Below are positions 41,313 through 49,938 of a stretch of 64,000 bases of DNA, in pieces. The notes beneath the pieces are model-generated. The model saw only the letters and a list, made by a program, of their open reading frames with translations, did not search any database and was not told where the DNA came from. A program made the translations under genes and the position numbers. This stretch comes from Bacteroidota bacterium (lineage in GTDB: Bacteria > Bacteroidota > Bacteroidia > Bacteroidales > Paludibacteraceae), in the NCBI GenBank assembly GCA_017860295.1, contig JAFNAS010000008.1, forward strand, positions 62,001 through 126,000. Reading direction: 5' to 3'. Each line of letters opens with the position of its first letter. Positions within the stretch are counted from its first letter, which is position 1.

Positions 41313-42341
41313 TCAACGGATTTTCTTTTCCAGCTGGCTGAAGCGTTTTTTGCCGTTCATGTAATACAACCACAACAAACTTCCCGTGAGAATCCCTGTA
41401 GGGTGGGGCACTGTAGTCAGTCGCAAATTGGTTTCCCGTTTTGTTGCCAGCTCAATCTTCATCGCTTTGTAATCTTTCCGGGCTTTGGGAATTTGCAGCG
41501 CATGTTCGAATTGTCCGGTCAGAACCATTTGCAGCGCGGCTAAATAGTCGAGTACAAAACGTGGGAATGCGATTTTTCGTAACTCGTCGTCAGGCATATT
41601 TTTGTACAACATGCACCAGTTGTTACGGAAATTCAGGTAGGTTTTGCGGCAGTTTTTTTTGCTCATGCTACCTCCTCCGAGATGATATACGGTGCTTTGT
41701 GGTATGCAGAGGATAGAACGTCCCCTGTTTTTCAAACGCCAGCAAAGGTCGATCTCTTCCATGTGCGCAAAAAAGGTATCGTCGAGACCTCCCGCATCAA
41801 AAAAGTCTTTGGAACGGATAAAGAGGCAGGCACCGGTAGCCCAGAATACTTCGCGGATAGTATCGTATTGTCCTTTGTCTTCTTCGAGTGATGAAAACAG
41901 GCGTCCCCGGCAGAATGGGTAACCCAGCCGGTCGATAAATCCGCCGCATGCTCCGGCGTGTTCAAAATGGGTTCTGTTATTCAGCGCCCTTATTTTCGGT
42001 TGGCAAGCGGCCACTTCGGGACGTTCGTCCATGATCCTGACCAAACTTTCAACCCATCCCGGTGTTACTTCTACATCCGAATTCAGCAGGATAAAATATT
42101 CGGCTTCAATTTGTTTTAAAGCCTGATTGTACCCTCCGGCAAATCCGTAGTTTTTATCGAGTTGAATCAGTCGGAGTTGCGGATAGGTCGTTGTCAGAAA
42201 AGCGATCGAATCATCGGTCGAACAGTTGTCAGCAATTACAATTTCAGTATCGGGCACCGTTGTATGCTGTACTACCGACGGGAGAAAACGTTCCATGTGG
42301 TGTCTCCCGTTATAGTTCAAAATAACAATACTGATTTTCAT
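41313..42341 (-). CDS. Family 2 glycosyltransferase
   Basis: A 342-residue GT-A glycosyltransferase of the rhamnosyltransferase-like GT2 group. Motifs: ISIVILNYNGRHHMERFLPS (about 3-22), ETEIVIADN-like TEIVIADNCSTDDS (about 31-44), YFILLNSDVEVTPGWVE (the DxD region NSDVE, about 91-96), GACLFIRSKDFFDAGGLDDTFFAHMEEIDLC (about 166-196, acceptor/ED motif), and a C-terminal membrane-associating stretch. The ATG at 42341 overlaps the upstream acyltransferase stop by 4 nt (ATGA), so translation is coupled. The sugar and the acceptor are unknown. Confidence 0.88.
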   Translation of the reverse strand: MKISIVILNYNGRHHMERFLPSVVQHTTVPDTEIVIADNCSTDDSIAFLTTTYPQLRLIQLDKNYGFAGGYNQALKQIEAEYFILLNSDVEVTPGWVESLVRIMDERPEVAACQPKIRALNNRTHFEHAGACGGFIDRLGYPFCRGRLFSSLEEDKGQYDTIREVFWATGACLFIRSKDFFDAGGLDDTFFAHMEEIDLCWRLKNRGRSILCIPQSTVYHLGGGSMSKKNCRKTYLNFRNNWCMLYKNMPDDELRKIAFPRFVLDYLAALQMVLTGQFEHALQIPKARKDYKAMKIELATKRETNLRLTTVPHPTGILTGSLLWLYYMNGKKRFSQLEKKIR

Positions 42342-43231
42342 TTTTCGCGTTTGTATTTCCAGCGCTTGTGCGACCAGAGATAATAAGCCGGATCGCGTTG
42401 AATGGTTTGCTCCATCTTGCGGATAAACCGTTCGCATATTTCGTAAGGTTGTGTGCAAACCGGATCGTTTTCAATAACAGAGAGTGTTGCTTTGTAATAA
42501 CCCCGTTTGATTATTTCGGAATCGATGTAGTAAACGGCAAAGTCAAGTTGTCGTGCAATGCGATCCATACCGGTTAGCACTGGAGTATCCTGATTTAAAA
42601 AGGTGGTCCAGTATTCCAGATTGCTGCTGGAGGGTGTTTGATCCGAAACCATAGCAACAACGTGAGGAATCTTACTTTGCTTGATCCGTATCATGGCTCG
42701 TAGAGTGTTGTTTTTCGGAATGTTGAATGTGCCGAACCGTTCACGGGCTTTGATAAACAACTCGTCGATACTGGGGTTTTTCAATGGACGATACACGGCG
42801 GCTAAACGGATGCCCGGCTTGAATTTGCGCTCCAGTGTAGAAAGCCAGTCCCAGTTTCCGTAATGACCAAGGAGCAGAATGACGTTTTTGCCTTTATCCA
42901 GTTGTTCATACAAAAGATCGAAGTTGTCGATGCTAATGCGTTTGTCCAACTCTTTATCGGAGATCCGGGTCATTTTCATTAACTCCATGCTATAGTCGCA
43001 CAAATGGCGATAAAACCGAGTTTCGATAACTCTTAATTCTTTACCGGTTTTTTCCGGGAAAGAGTTGCGCAGGTTTGTCCGCACGACTTTCAACCGATAT
43101 CGAACCACTCGGTGCACAATCAATGCAAGAACGTCCGATATTACATAAAGCAACGAAAGTGGCATCAATGCCAGAAGTGTTGCAAAAACGTAGAAAATAT
43201 AATATCCGAAGGTGTCGTTTATTTTCTTCAT
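42338..43231 (-). CDS. LpxL/HtrB-like lysophospholipid acyltransferase
   Basis: A 297-residue inner-membrane acyltransferase of the late lipid A acylation family. The HX4D motif is in LLLGHYGNWDW (about 118-128), a hydrophobic anchor lies at about 10-37, and further family blocks are RLAAVYRPLKNPSIDELF (about 137-154) and VVAMVSDQTPSSSNLEYWTTFLNQ (about 186-209). It transfers a secondary acyl chain to lipid A or an aminolipid. Its neighbours, a GT2 and a polysaccharide deacetylase, support an envelope role. Confidence 0.88.
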   Translation of the reverse strand: MKKINDTFGYYIFYVFATLLALMPLSLLYVISDVLALIVHRVVRYRLKVVRTNLRNSFPEKTGKELRVIETRFYRHLCDYSMELMKMTRISDKELDKRISIDNFDLLYEQLDKGKNVILLLGHYGNWDWLSTLERKFKPGIRLAAVYRPLKNPSIDELFIKARERFGTFNIPKNNTLRAMIRIKQSKIPHVVAMVSDQTPSSSNLEYWTTFLNQDTPVLTGMDRIARQLDFAVYYIDSEIIKRGYYKATLSVIENDPVCTQPYEICERFIRKMEQTIQRDPAYYLWSHKRWKYKREK

Positions 43232-43242
43232 CAGATTACGTA

Positions 43243-43989
43243 TTATTTCAGCGGAATAGTGTATCCGATATTATAGGTAAATCCCCAGACGGAACTTCCT
43301 GTGATGCCGTAGCCCGGTACGTACCAAGGTTTGTAGCTCTCCTTTCCGGTCGACAAGCCTATTTTCAAGCGTCCACTCCAACCAATCGTAATATTTTTAA
43401 GTACATTCAATCGTATGCCTGCCACAAGTTCTCCCCATTTGGCAGTAGACTTCAGATTATCCAAATTTGTGATAGTACTGTTTCCCCAGTACTCATCCTT
43501 AAGCGGTAGATTATGTATGTCGTAATTGAAAGGTGCAAAACCCATACGGACACCGACATACAGAATAGACGGTGTAATTTGTTTCGGGTCAGTTATATTC
43601 AACAGATTGACATTGATTCCGATTCGGTTATACATCCCCTTAGCATTGAACTGTCCTCCTTCATCGGTAACATGATTGATGGAGGCATGGCCGATTTCCC
43701 AAATCGGGAACCATTTGTTACGAAGATTAACATCCACTGATGCTTCGTAATAAGAAATTCCTGAACCTTGTAGTTTGCTGATGAATGGGCCTGCAACATC
43801 GGTCTGAACCGTCACAGCTCTAAGTAGAGGTTGTGGTTCGGTTTTCTTTTTTACCTGCTTTTTGTGTGTTTGCATTACGGCTGGTTTGCGGTCTTTGTTT
43901 TGCTGACCGACAGCGCCCTGAATAAAAATCACCAGTGCCAGCAAACTAAAAATATATCTGAAGATTTTCTCTCGCAGTAGTGCTGACAT
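43243..43989 (-). CDS. DUF6048 family outer membrane protein
   Basis: A 248-residue exported protein with a signal peptide (about 1-28, ending VGQ), a short Lys-rich linker, and a beta-barrel-like body with YYEASVDVNLRNKWFPIWEIGHA (about 79-101), GMYNRIGINVNLLN and ILYVGVRMGFAPF. The combination and the overlapping DUF6452 gene match a Bacteroidota pair of unknown function; the family number is from memory. It overlaps the upstream gene by 44 nt. Confidence 0.72.
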   Translation of the reverse strand: MSALLREKIFRYIFSLLALVIFIQGAVGQQNKDRKPAVMQTHKKQVKKKTEPQPLLRAVTVQTDVAGPFISKLQGSGISYYEASVDVNLRNKWFPIWEIGHASINHVTDEGGQFNAKGMYNRIGINVNLLNITDPKQITPSILYVGVRMGFAPFNYDIHNLPLKDEYWGNSTITNLDNLKSTAKWGELVAGIRLNVLKNITIGWSGRLKIGLSTGKESYKPWYVPGYGITGSSVWGFTYNIGYTIPLK

Positions 43990-44416
43990 AGTTGTATTTT
44001 ACTTTTATTCGTTTTACTTTATGGGTGGTCGAATAGCTATTGACAGAGTCGATGTTATGGGTTACAAGGCAACCACATTCCAAAGAAAGATATTTCTGAA
44101 TATTGGCGTGTACAATTGTCAGTGTATCATATATATTGTTGAAGCGTATAACAAATCGACTGGTATCCTGTAGTTTATGCAACGGTAAACTAATGGTTGT
44201 TACCGATTTGGTATTCGCATACAGCACCGAATCGTTGCCAAGTCCTTTGACCCAAATACTGTCAATTGTAAACACTTTTGTGCTATCGTTCTTCACGGTA
44301 TAAAAGTCGGATGTCATTGCCACATAACGATTCTCATGACAGCTTTTATCGTTGGTACAGGCAATGTATATCACAGCTGCAATCAAAAGTAACGCCAATG
44401 AAAGGAATCGGTTCAT
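43946..44416 (-). CDS. DUF6452-like lipoprotein
   Basis: A 156-residue lipoprotein with lipobox YIAC (Cys at about 20). The mature part is an Ig-like beta-sandwich: NDSTKVFTIDSIWVKGLGNDSVLYANTKS (about 43-71), TISLPLHKLQDTSRFVIRF (about 73-91), and DTLTIVHANIQKYLSLECGCLVTHNI (about 97-122). Such proteins accompany the DUF6048 barrel encoded next to it and may form an envelope complex with it; this is inferred from gene pairing. It starts 4 nt after the nitroreductase gene. Confidence 0.72.
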   Translation of the reverse strand: MNRFLSLALLLIAAVIYIACTNDKSCHENRYVAMTSDFYTVKNDSTKVFTIDSIWVKGLGNDSVLYANTKSVTTISLPLHKLQDTSRFVIRFNNIYDTLTIVHANIQKYLSLECGCLVTHNIDSVNSYSTTHKVKRIKVKYNYVSTTARENLQIYF

Positions 44417-44420
44417 TCGC

Positions 44421-44939
44421 TTATTTATATTCTACCAGTTCCGATAAAGGCTTGCGTTGTTTTTTCTCTTCCAGCAGATCGTTTGGATCGGAAGGATAAC
44501 CAACCGGGATGAGCGCGATGGGTTCCATGTGTTTGGGGATGGAGAGTGTAGCTACACATTTCCGTACATCAAAGTTGCAAATCCAGCAAGTTCCCAGCCC
44601 CAGATCGGTGGCTGCCAATGTGAGATAGGTGGTAGCAATGGCTATATCCACATCACAATAGTCTTTTTCATCCGACGACCGTTTCCATGATTTCGTATGG
44701 TCGCCACACACTACAATGCAGACTGGTGCCGTGCTGAACCATTCACGTGGATAGCAATCTTGTAGCTGGTTCAGTAGATTTTTATCTGTAATGACGATCA
44801 TTTTCCAAGGTTGGAAGTTGACCGCAGAGGGTGCTATACGAGCAACTTCGAGCAGATATTCTAATTTCTCTTGTTCGATCGGTTGTGCTTTGTAATTGCG
44901 TACCGAACGGCGCTTATTGGCAAGATCGATGAAATTCAT
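44421..44939 (-). CDS. Nitroreductase-family FMN oxidoreductase
   Basis: A 172-residue flavoprotein. Motifs: KRRSVRNYKAQPIEQEKLEYLL (about 9-30, FMN-phosphate-binding RRSVR), ARIAPSAVNFQPWKMIVI (about 33-50), and ATDLGLGTCWICNF (about 110-123). The C-terminus carries IALIPVGYPSD. Length fits the short nitroreductase subgroup. Substrate is unknown. It sits 11 nt downstream of the metallopeptidase gene, in the same probable operon. Confidence 0.9.
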   Translation of the reverse strand: MNFIDLANKRRSVRNYKAQPIEQEKLEYLLEVARIAPSAVNFQPWKMIVITDKNLLNQLQDCYPREWFSTAPVCIVVCGDHTKSWKRSSDEKDYCDVDIAIATTYLTLAATDLGLGTCWICNFDVRKCVATLSIPKHMEPIALIPVGYPSDPNDLLEEKKQRKPLSELVEYK

Positions 44940-44950
44940 AATGATAAACT

Positions 44951-46993
44951 TTATTTGTTTGTAATCGTTTTAATCGCTTTCTCAGTGGCATCCAGCAACG
45001 GTTGCGTAGAAATTTCTTTTCCTACGGCTCCAGTCATCCATATTTGAGGCGTTAACCGGCCTTGTGAATAGATGCGTTCGATCTCCGTAGCGAGGGTCTC
45101 TTTAGTAAAATGTTGTTCCAATTGGAACTGAATAAGGAATCCGAACGGATAGTTGGACAGGTACAGCGGATCGTTGATCATGTGCGAGTAAATGGCCAAC
45201 ACCGGCGAGTCTTTGTCACCAAGAACAGGGGCATAGAACCGGTTCCATACCTCTTTCGCGCAATTTACTACCGCGTCTTTCAGTTCGGTAGCAGTCGCGT
45301 CGGGATGTGCATAGAGCCATTGCCAGGTATGCAAATCGACCAGCGACACTCCCATTATTTCGTATACATCCCAGAAGGTATCGAGCGTTTGCAACGTTTC
45401 CAGATCGCTGTTTTTCCCAGTGTAGCCCAACAGGTCGAGATCGCGTTTCTGAAACACAAAGGCCAACGCTTCGGTATGAGCCGTGTTGGGAACGCCGTGC
45501 AGCATGTAGTCGTCCACATCGTGCAAACTGATAGTTTGCTCTACATTGTGTCCGAATTCGTGGGTTGCAATGTTGTAGCCTTTGTAATCCATGCCGTTGG
45601 CGCCAACGCGGGTGCGCAAGCGAACTTTTTCCACTTTCGATTCCGATCCCATGGCGTGTCCCGAACCTCTTGCCGGGTCAATGGCTACGTTTCCGGCAAT
45701 CCGTTTGGCTTCAGCCTGAGTGAATCCGAGCTTTGTCAGGATGTTGAACATATCGTCGCCATAAACTTTTGCCGTCGGATACAGTTTTTGCGTTTTTGCC
45801 GTCAGTTCGGCTTCCGGAATGATGCTTCTGGCCTTGAATCCGTCGTACCAAATGTCGAAAGGCTGCAATTTACGGCCCAACCGTTTGCTGATGATCGCGG
45901 CCACCTCTTTTACCTGTGGCGAGGAGAGGTAGGCAGTAAACAGCTGCTCCACTTCGGCCGATGAAATTTCCATGCCACGCTCGAACGAACGCTGGATGTG
46001 CGTAGGGTAGAGCGGCGTGTAAGCGTCAACGGCTTTTTGAGCCTTGAACTGATTCAGCAATATCTCGTAGCGGCGATTACCTTCCGGTGCCAGCGAAATT
46101 TCTTTTCCCGCTTTCCATGTTTTGTTCTGAATGGGATTCCATTCGTATGTTGCGTTGTTGATAATTTCTTTTGGGATAGTTTGATCTACGATACGCTTCA
46201 TTACCGCGTAGATCATCTGCTGCTTTTCGAGCCCCTGTTTTTTGTCGGCATAATCCGATTTCAGTTCGTCGCGCAGGTTCCAGTGGCTAAGCAACTTCAT
46301 ATCTGCCGGAAACAGTTTCGCGCCTTTGTTGTTTACCAACTGTCCCATCATGATGTTGTATCCTGCAATGTAATTTTCGCCCGCCATGGCGGCAGCCGAA
46401 ATATTCTGTTTCAACGAAGCTGGAGTGCGTTCTACAAACAGATCACCCATGCGGGCATATCCCCATTGCCGGCGATTCCACAACTTACCTGCTTCATTCT
46501 TCTCCTGAAGCGTGTAAAACGGAAAGTTCAGCATGGTGATGAAAGCCACTTTGTTGGCAAACATATCTTCCTGAAAATGTGACGATACATCGTATCCGCC
46601 GAACAGTTCATCGATTGGTGTGATGTCCGATCCCTCCACGTGCACCGGCATCTTCAGGTGGATGTCCATGGTACTGTAGGCTCCGAACAAAATTTCGAAA
46701 GCGCCGGATAGCTTGGTATATAATGCTTGCTTTTGTGCTTCGGTAGAGGCGTAATTTTCGGTACAGAAGAGGGTGAAGTCGGCTTCGCTGCCATCCTGTG
46801 CATTCCAGAATGCGGCCGTTTGCCGTATGCCTCGTTCCATTTGATTATTGCTGCCGTATTTTTGCGTCATTTCGGCAATAGTCGCAGTAATGGCATTGTT
46901 GGAAATATACTGTTTGGTAGCAGCATTCGTCGTCGCAAAGCAGGTAGTACTGATGAGTGCCATGACAATGGGTATAATTAATCTCTTTTTCAT
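44951..46993 (-). CDS. Exported gluzincin-type zinc metallopeptidase, uncharacterised
   Basis: A 680-residue protein with a signal peptide (about 1-24). The zinc site reads THEFGHNVEQ: H478, E479, H482. A third ligand E508 follows in NTAHTEALAFVF, 26 residues after H482, the spacing and form of gluzincins such as M3, M2 and M32. The N-terminal half is helical. I do not recognise a MEROPS family with certainty; M3-like and M49-like are the closest in pattern. It should act in the periplasm on peptides. It lies in a probable operon between a membrane protein and a nitroreductase. Confidence 0.75.
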   Translation of the reverse strand: MKKRLIIPIVMALISTTCFATTNAATKQYISNNAITATIAEMTQKYGSNNQMERGIRQTAAFWNAQDGSEADFTLFCTENYASTEAQKQALYTKLSGAFEILFGAYSTMDIHLKMPVHVEGSDITPIDELFGGYDVSSHFQEDMFANKVAFITMLNFPFYTLQEKNEAGKLWNRRQWGYARMGDLFVERTPASLKQNISAAAMAGENYIAGYNIMMGQLVNNKGAKLFPADMKLLSHWNLRDELKSDYADKKQGLEKQQMIYAVMKRIVDQTIPKEIINNATYEWNPIQNKTWKAGKEISLAPEGNRRYEILLNQFKAQKAVDAYTPLYPTHIQRSFERGMEISSAEVEQLFTAYLSSPQVKEVAAIISKRLGRKLQPFDIWYDGFKARSIIPEAELTAKTQKLYPTAKVYGDDMFNILTKLGFTQAEAKRIAGNVAIDPARGSGHAMGSESKVEKVRLRTRVGANGMDYKGYNIATHEFGHNVEQTISLHDVDDYMLHGVPNTAHTEALAFVFQKRDLDLLGYTGKNSDLETLQTLDTFWDVYEIMGVSLVDLHTWQWLYAHPDATATELKDAVVNCAKEVWNRFYAPVLGDKDSPVLAIYSHMINDPLYLSNYPFGFLIQFQLEQHFTKETLATEIERIYSQGRLTPQIWMTGAVGKEISTQPLLDATEKAIKTITNK

Positions 46994-47034
46994 TTCAACC
47001 GGGTCGTATGATGAATGGTCTCGCGATTTTACAA

Positions 47035-47559
47035 TTATCCTAACCGTTCGGTCATCTCCTTTTTTAGCATGTCGATTGCTATGTCGAGCGTGGTTTCGCT
47101 GGTAGCATTATAGGTTTCAATAATCAGTTGTGCCAGTGCTATGCCCGGTGCGTTGGGGGCTAACTTCATGGCGCAACTATTTACCAATTGCAGCATACTC
47201 TCTTTTGCATTCTTTACCAGAATCCAGACGTCGTTTCCAACGTACAGTTGTTGCGAAACGTTGTGCTCGTATTCGCTGCGAATGGTGCTTAAAAGCTGGC
47301 TTTGCAACGCTTCGGCTGTCATCGTTGCACACGACTGGCGCATCACCAGATTGTCGGGCATCATTCGCTCGATGAAGAGTGTTAGTCGTTCGTAGGCCTG
47401 AAGTCTGGCAGGTGTGATCAGTTGCGACGAGGTACGTAAATATTCGTAGCGACGGTGCTTTTCATTTTCATTATGCAACTGCCTCAAAACAATATAGACG
47501 GCAAAGACCACTAAGGCTGCCGGTAATGTATATTTCAGTATGTCAAGCAAAAGATCCAT
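47035..47559 (-). CDS. Membrane-anchored protein, uncharacterised (possibly DUF7935)
   Basis: A 174-residue protein with one N-terminal transmembrane helix (about 9-26, YTLPAALVVFAVYIVL) and a helical cytoplasmic part: ITPARLQAYERLTLFIERMMPDNLV (about 47-71), YEHNVSQQLYVGNDVWILVKNAKE (about 96-119), and LAQLIIETYNATSETTLDIAIDMLKKEM. I know it as a conserved Bacteroidota family without a function; the DUF number is a guess. It heads the operon ending at 40463, 41 nt before the metallopeptidase gene. Confidence 0.65.
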   Translation of the reverse strand: MDLLLDILKYTLPAALVVFAVYIVLRQLHNENEKHRRYEYLRTSSQLITPARLQAYERLTLFIERMMPDNLVMRQSCATMTAEALQSQLLSTIRSEYEHNVSQQLYVGNDVWILVKNAKESMLQLVNSCAMKLAPNAPGIALAQLIIETYNATSETTLDIAIDMLKKEMTERLG

Positions 47560-47630
47560 AGAATAATTTCAAGTTTCAGAGTTCAAAATGCAACCTGCGC
47601 GTAGCGATCGATAGCTCCCGAGGGTAAACC

Positions 47631-48584
47631 TTAAATTGTCTTCTCGATGTTATAGTTGTTTCGTTCGGAAGAGTTCCGGGAGATAAGTTCTCCCAAAAAT
47701 CCGGCTAAAAACATCTGTGTCCCCAATATCATGGTGGTAAGTGCCAGATAAAAATAGGGTGTCGATGTTACCAATGGTGAGCGGGTGCCGGTAGAGAGCG
47801 CATACCATTTCATGCCGCCAACCACCAGTACGGCGATAAAACCGAGCAAAAACATAATGCTTCCCCAGAAACCGAAGAAGTGCATGGGGCGTTTGCCGAA
47901 TTTTGCCAGAAACCAGAGCGAGAAGAGATCCAGATAGCCATTCACGAAACGGTTTAATCCGAATTTGGATGTGCCGAATTTGCGTGCCTGATGAGCAACC
48001 TCCTTTTCGCCGATTTTTTTGAACCCGGCTACCTTTGCCAGATAGGGAATATAGCGGTGCATCTCACCGTATACTTCGATATTTTTAATGACTTCGCTGC
48101 GGTACGCTTTCAGCCCACAATTCATATCGTGTAATTTCAATCCGGTCACTTTGCGTGCCGTCGCATTGTAAATTTTGGATGGAATATTTTTGGTAAAGGT
48201 GCCATCGTGCCGTTTCTTTTTCCATCCCGAAACCAGATCGTATTTCTGATTGATAATCATGTCATACAGCTCAGGAATCTCTTCCGGACTATCCTGTAAA
48301 TCGGCATCCATGGTTATTACTACATTTCCCTGAGCTTTGTCGAATCCACAGAAAAGCGCTGGCGATTTTCCATAATTTCGACGGAATTTGATGCCTTTTA
48401 CCACATTGGGTGACCTCTTTTGGAGATCTTCAATTACCTGCCACGAATGGTCGGTACTCCCGTCGTTGATGAAAATAATCTCGTAACTGAATTGATGTTC
48501 GGTCATTACTCGTACAATCCAGTCGTAGAGTTCGGGTAGCGATTCTTCTTCATTATACAGTGGAACAATAATTGAAATATCCAT
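47631..48584 (-). CDS. Family 2 glycosyltransferase, polyprenyl-phosphate type (GtrB/ArnC/DPM-like)
   Basis: A 317-residue enzyme. The GT2 domain (about 1-215) starts ISIIVPLYNEEESLPELY and contains INDGSTDHSW (about 40-49), MDADLQDSPEEIPEL (about 93-107, the metal-binding DADLQD), and LHDMNCGLKAYR (about 155-166). Two C-terminal transmembrane helices follow (about 235-260 and 273-298). This matches enzymes that charge undecaprenyl phosphate with a sugar for envelope glycosylation. The next gene encodes a DUF4199 membrane protein upstream in the same direction. Confidence 0.9.
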   Translation of the reverse strand: MDISIIVPLYNEEESLPELYDWIVRVMTEHQFSYEIIFINDGSTDHSWQVIEDLQKRSPNVVKGIKFRRNYGKSPALFCGFDKAQGNVVITMDADLQDSPEEIPELYDMIINQKYDLVSGWKKKRHDGTFTKNIPSKIYNATARKVTGLKLHDMNCGLKAYRSEVIKNIEVYGEMHRYIPYLAKVAGFKKIGEKEVAHQARKFGTSKFGLNRFVNGYLDLFSLWFLAKFGKRPMHFFGFWGSIMFLLGFIAVLVVGGMKWYALSTGTRSPLVTSTPYFYLALTTMILGTQMFLAGFLGELISRNSSERNNYNIEKTI

Positions 48585-48629
48585 AAGTTGATTCGTTCAA
48601 AGATTACAAGGATGAGTATTACATGTCAT

Positions 48630-49133
48630 TTATTCAATAGGCATCTTGTGCTTTTTTACAATATATGCTATTGCCAATGAGGCTATTGACCCGAAAATGA
48701 TGTACATAATAAGGTATTCGAGCATCGTGTTTTGATAGGGAACAGAAAGAATATCGAATGCTCTGGATGCTTCGTTGCTCAGTAACCCCATCCGTTCATA
48801 CATCTGGCGTTGTTCGTCGATTTTTGCCGGCAGATAGGTGGTGTTGGCAAATTGATAAAATAAAAATTTGATTATTTCCGTGATGAGACCGGAAATAAGA
48901 AATATGCTGTATGAAAGTCCGAACACAGGAGCGAATGTTAAGTTTTCTTCCGAATGAGTACTGATATATTTTTTTACAAAATAATAGATGACAAAGGGTA
49001 CCGATAGTATAAAAACCTGAGCTATAAAATTCAGAAAAAAAACATTGACAATAGAACAATAGAATATTGCAATCAAAAATAAGGCGACAAGATACCCTGC
49101 TTTAATGGTACTTTTGCTTTTGGATGATAACAT
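48630..49133 (-). CDS. DUF4199 family membrane protein
   Basis: A 167-residue integral membrane protein with four predicted helices (about 10-32, 35-52, 70-93 and 139-160). The end KKHKM and the polar segment with EQRQMYERMGLLSNEASRAFDIL between helices 3 and 4 are typical of DUF4199. Function is unknown. In many Bacteroidota this gene lies directly before a GtrB-type glycosyltransferase, as here. Confidence 0.82.
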   Translation of the reverse strand: MLSSKSKSTIKAGYLVALFLIAIFYCSIVNVFFLNFIAQVFILSVPFVIYYFVKKYISTHSEENLTFAPVFGLSYSIFLISGLITEIIKFLFYQFANTTYLPAKIDEQRQMYERMGLLSNEASRAFDILSVPYQNTMLEYLIMYIIFGSIASLAIAYIVKKHKMPIE

Positions 49134-49151
49134 AATTGCGATTTAATTCAA

Positions 49152-49188
49152 CAAAAAAATCCCTACTTTTATACGTACAAAAGTAGGG
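49152..49188 (-). terminator. Terminator after the redox operon
   Basis: The perfect 10-bp stem CCCTACTTTT with AAAAGTAGGG (8-nt loop) is followed on the minus strand by ATTTTTTT. A TACTTTTG within the stem could double as the -7 box for the DUF4199 gene. Confidence 0.8.
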
Positions 49189-49249
49189 AAAATTTTTTGC
49201 AATCATAGCGATATGCTATCGCTATCGCGCATAGTTTTGTCTGCATTAA

Positions 49250-49438
49250 TTAGCTTTCAGTATTGCCAATGGCAGACATGCCGCACATTCTGGTACATTT
49301 GCCACACCGGATGCATTTTGCTGCATCGATTGAGGGTAGTCCGAACCCTGTTTGCGAAATTGCTCCGGTCGGGCAGCTTCCGATCAAAGGGCATTTATGG
49401 TTTTGAGGACATCTGTTTTCGTCAACATATAATGCCAT
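49250..49438 (-). CDS. Small ferredoxin-like iron-sulfur protein
   Basis: A 62-residue protein with seven cysteines (C10, C16, C22, C42, C45, C48, C52). The second half has a classical [4Fe-4S] motif, C-x2-C-x2-C-x3-C (CIRCGKCTRMC). The first half has only three cysteines with C-x5-C-x5-C-P spacing, so it departs from the usual 2[4Fe-4S] pattern and may hold a [3Fe-4S] or a differently ligated cluster. It lies 6 nt after the thioredoxin gene and is the last gene of the MarR-DUF6132-thioredoxin operon. Confidence 0.8.
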   Translation of the reverse strand: MALYVDENRCPQNHKCPLIGSCPTGAISQTGFGLPSIDAAKCIRCGKCTRMCGMSAIGNTES

Positions 49439-49444
49439 ATTTTT

Positions 49445-49936
49445 TTATTTTGCAGGTTCCGGTTGTTTCAGAAGAACTTCATTGATTGCCTGCTTCAATG
49501 TCTCTTTGGGCAAAGCTCCCATGGCCATTTGAGGCTTTCCTTTCATAGGGCAAAACAACAGGCTTGGAATACTTTGTATGCCGAATGTAGCTGCTAGTTC
49601 CTGTTGTTCTTCGGTGTTGACTTTGTAAAAATTGACTTTACCGGCATATTCATGCGATAGCTCTTCTAAAATAGGAGAGAGCATTTTGCACGGACCGCAC
49701 CAGGTGGCATAAAAATCGATGATACACGGTTTGTCTCCCAAAAAAATCCATTCGTTAGGATTCTTCTCGAAATTCGTAACTTTCGTAAGAAAATCTGCTT
49801 TTGTTAATTCTATTGTTCCCATTTTATGTTCGGTTTTTTTATTGTTTTCTGTTATTTTTGCTACATCTCCTTTTTTTGCACTGCACGATGCTACGGCAAC
49901 TGCCAATACAAGACTGATGATGATTAATTTATTCAT
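49445..49936 (-). CDS. Thioredoxin-family lipoprotein
   Basis: A 163-residue lipoprotein with lipobox AVASC (Cys at about 18), a polar linker, and a full thioredoxin domain (about 50-160). The active site is FYATWCGPCKMLSPIL (WCGPC at about 78-82), and the cis-proline lies in GIQSIPSLLF (about 121-130). It should act as a periplasmic disulfide reductant or exchanger, tethered to a membrane. It lies 2 nt after the DUF6132 gene and 6 nt before the ferredoxin gene. Confidence 0.92.
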   Translation of the reverse strand: MNKLIIISLVLAVAVASCSAKKGDVAKITENNKKTEHKMGTIELTKADFLTKVTNFEKNPNEWIFLGDKPCIIDFYATWCGPCKMLSPILEELSHEYAGKVNFYKVNTEEQQELAATFGIQSIPSLLFCPMKGKPQMAMGALPKETLKQAINEVLLKQPEPAK

Positions 49937-49938
49937 AA

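Noticed and set aside
45110-45964. 284-codon open frame antisense to the metallopeptidase gene
   Set aside because: Shadow of the real gene; rich in Arg, His and Phe as expected of complementary coding sequence.
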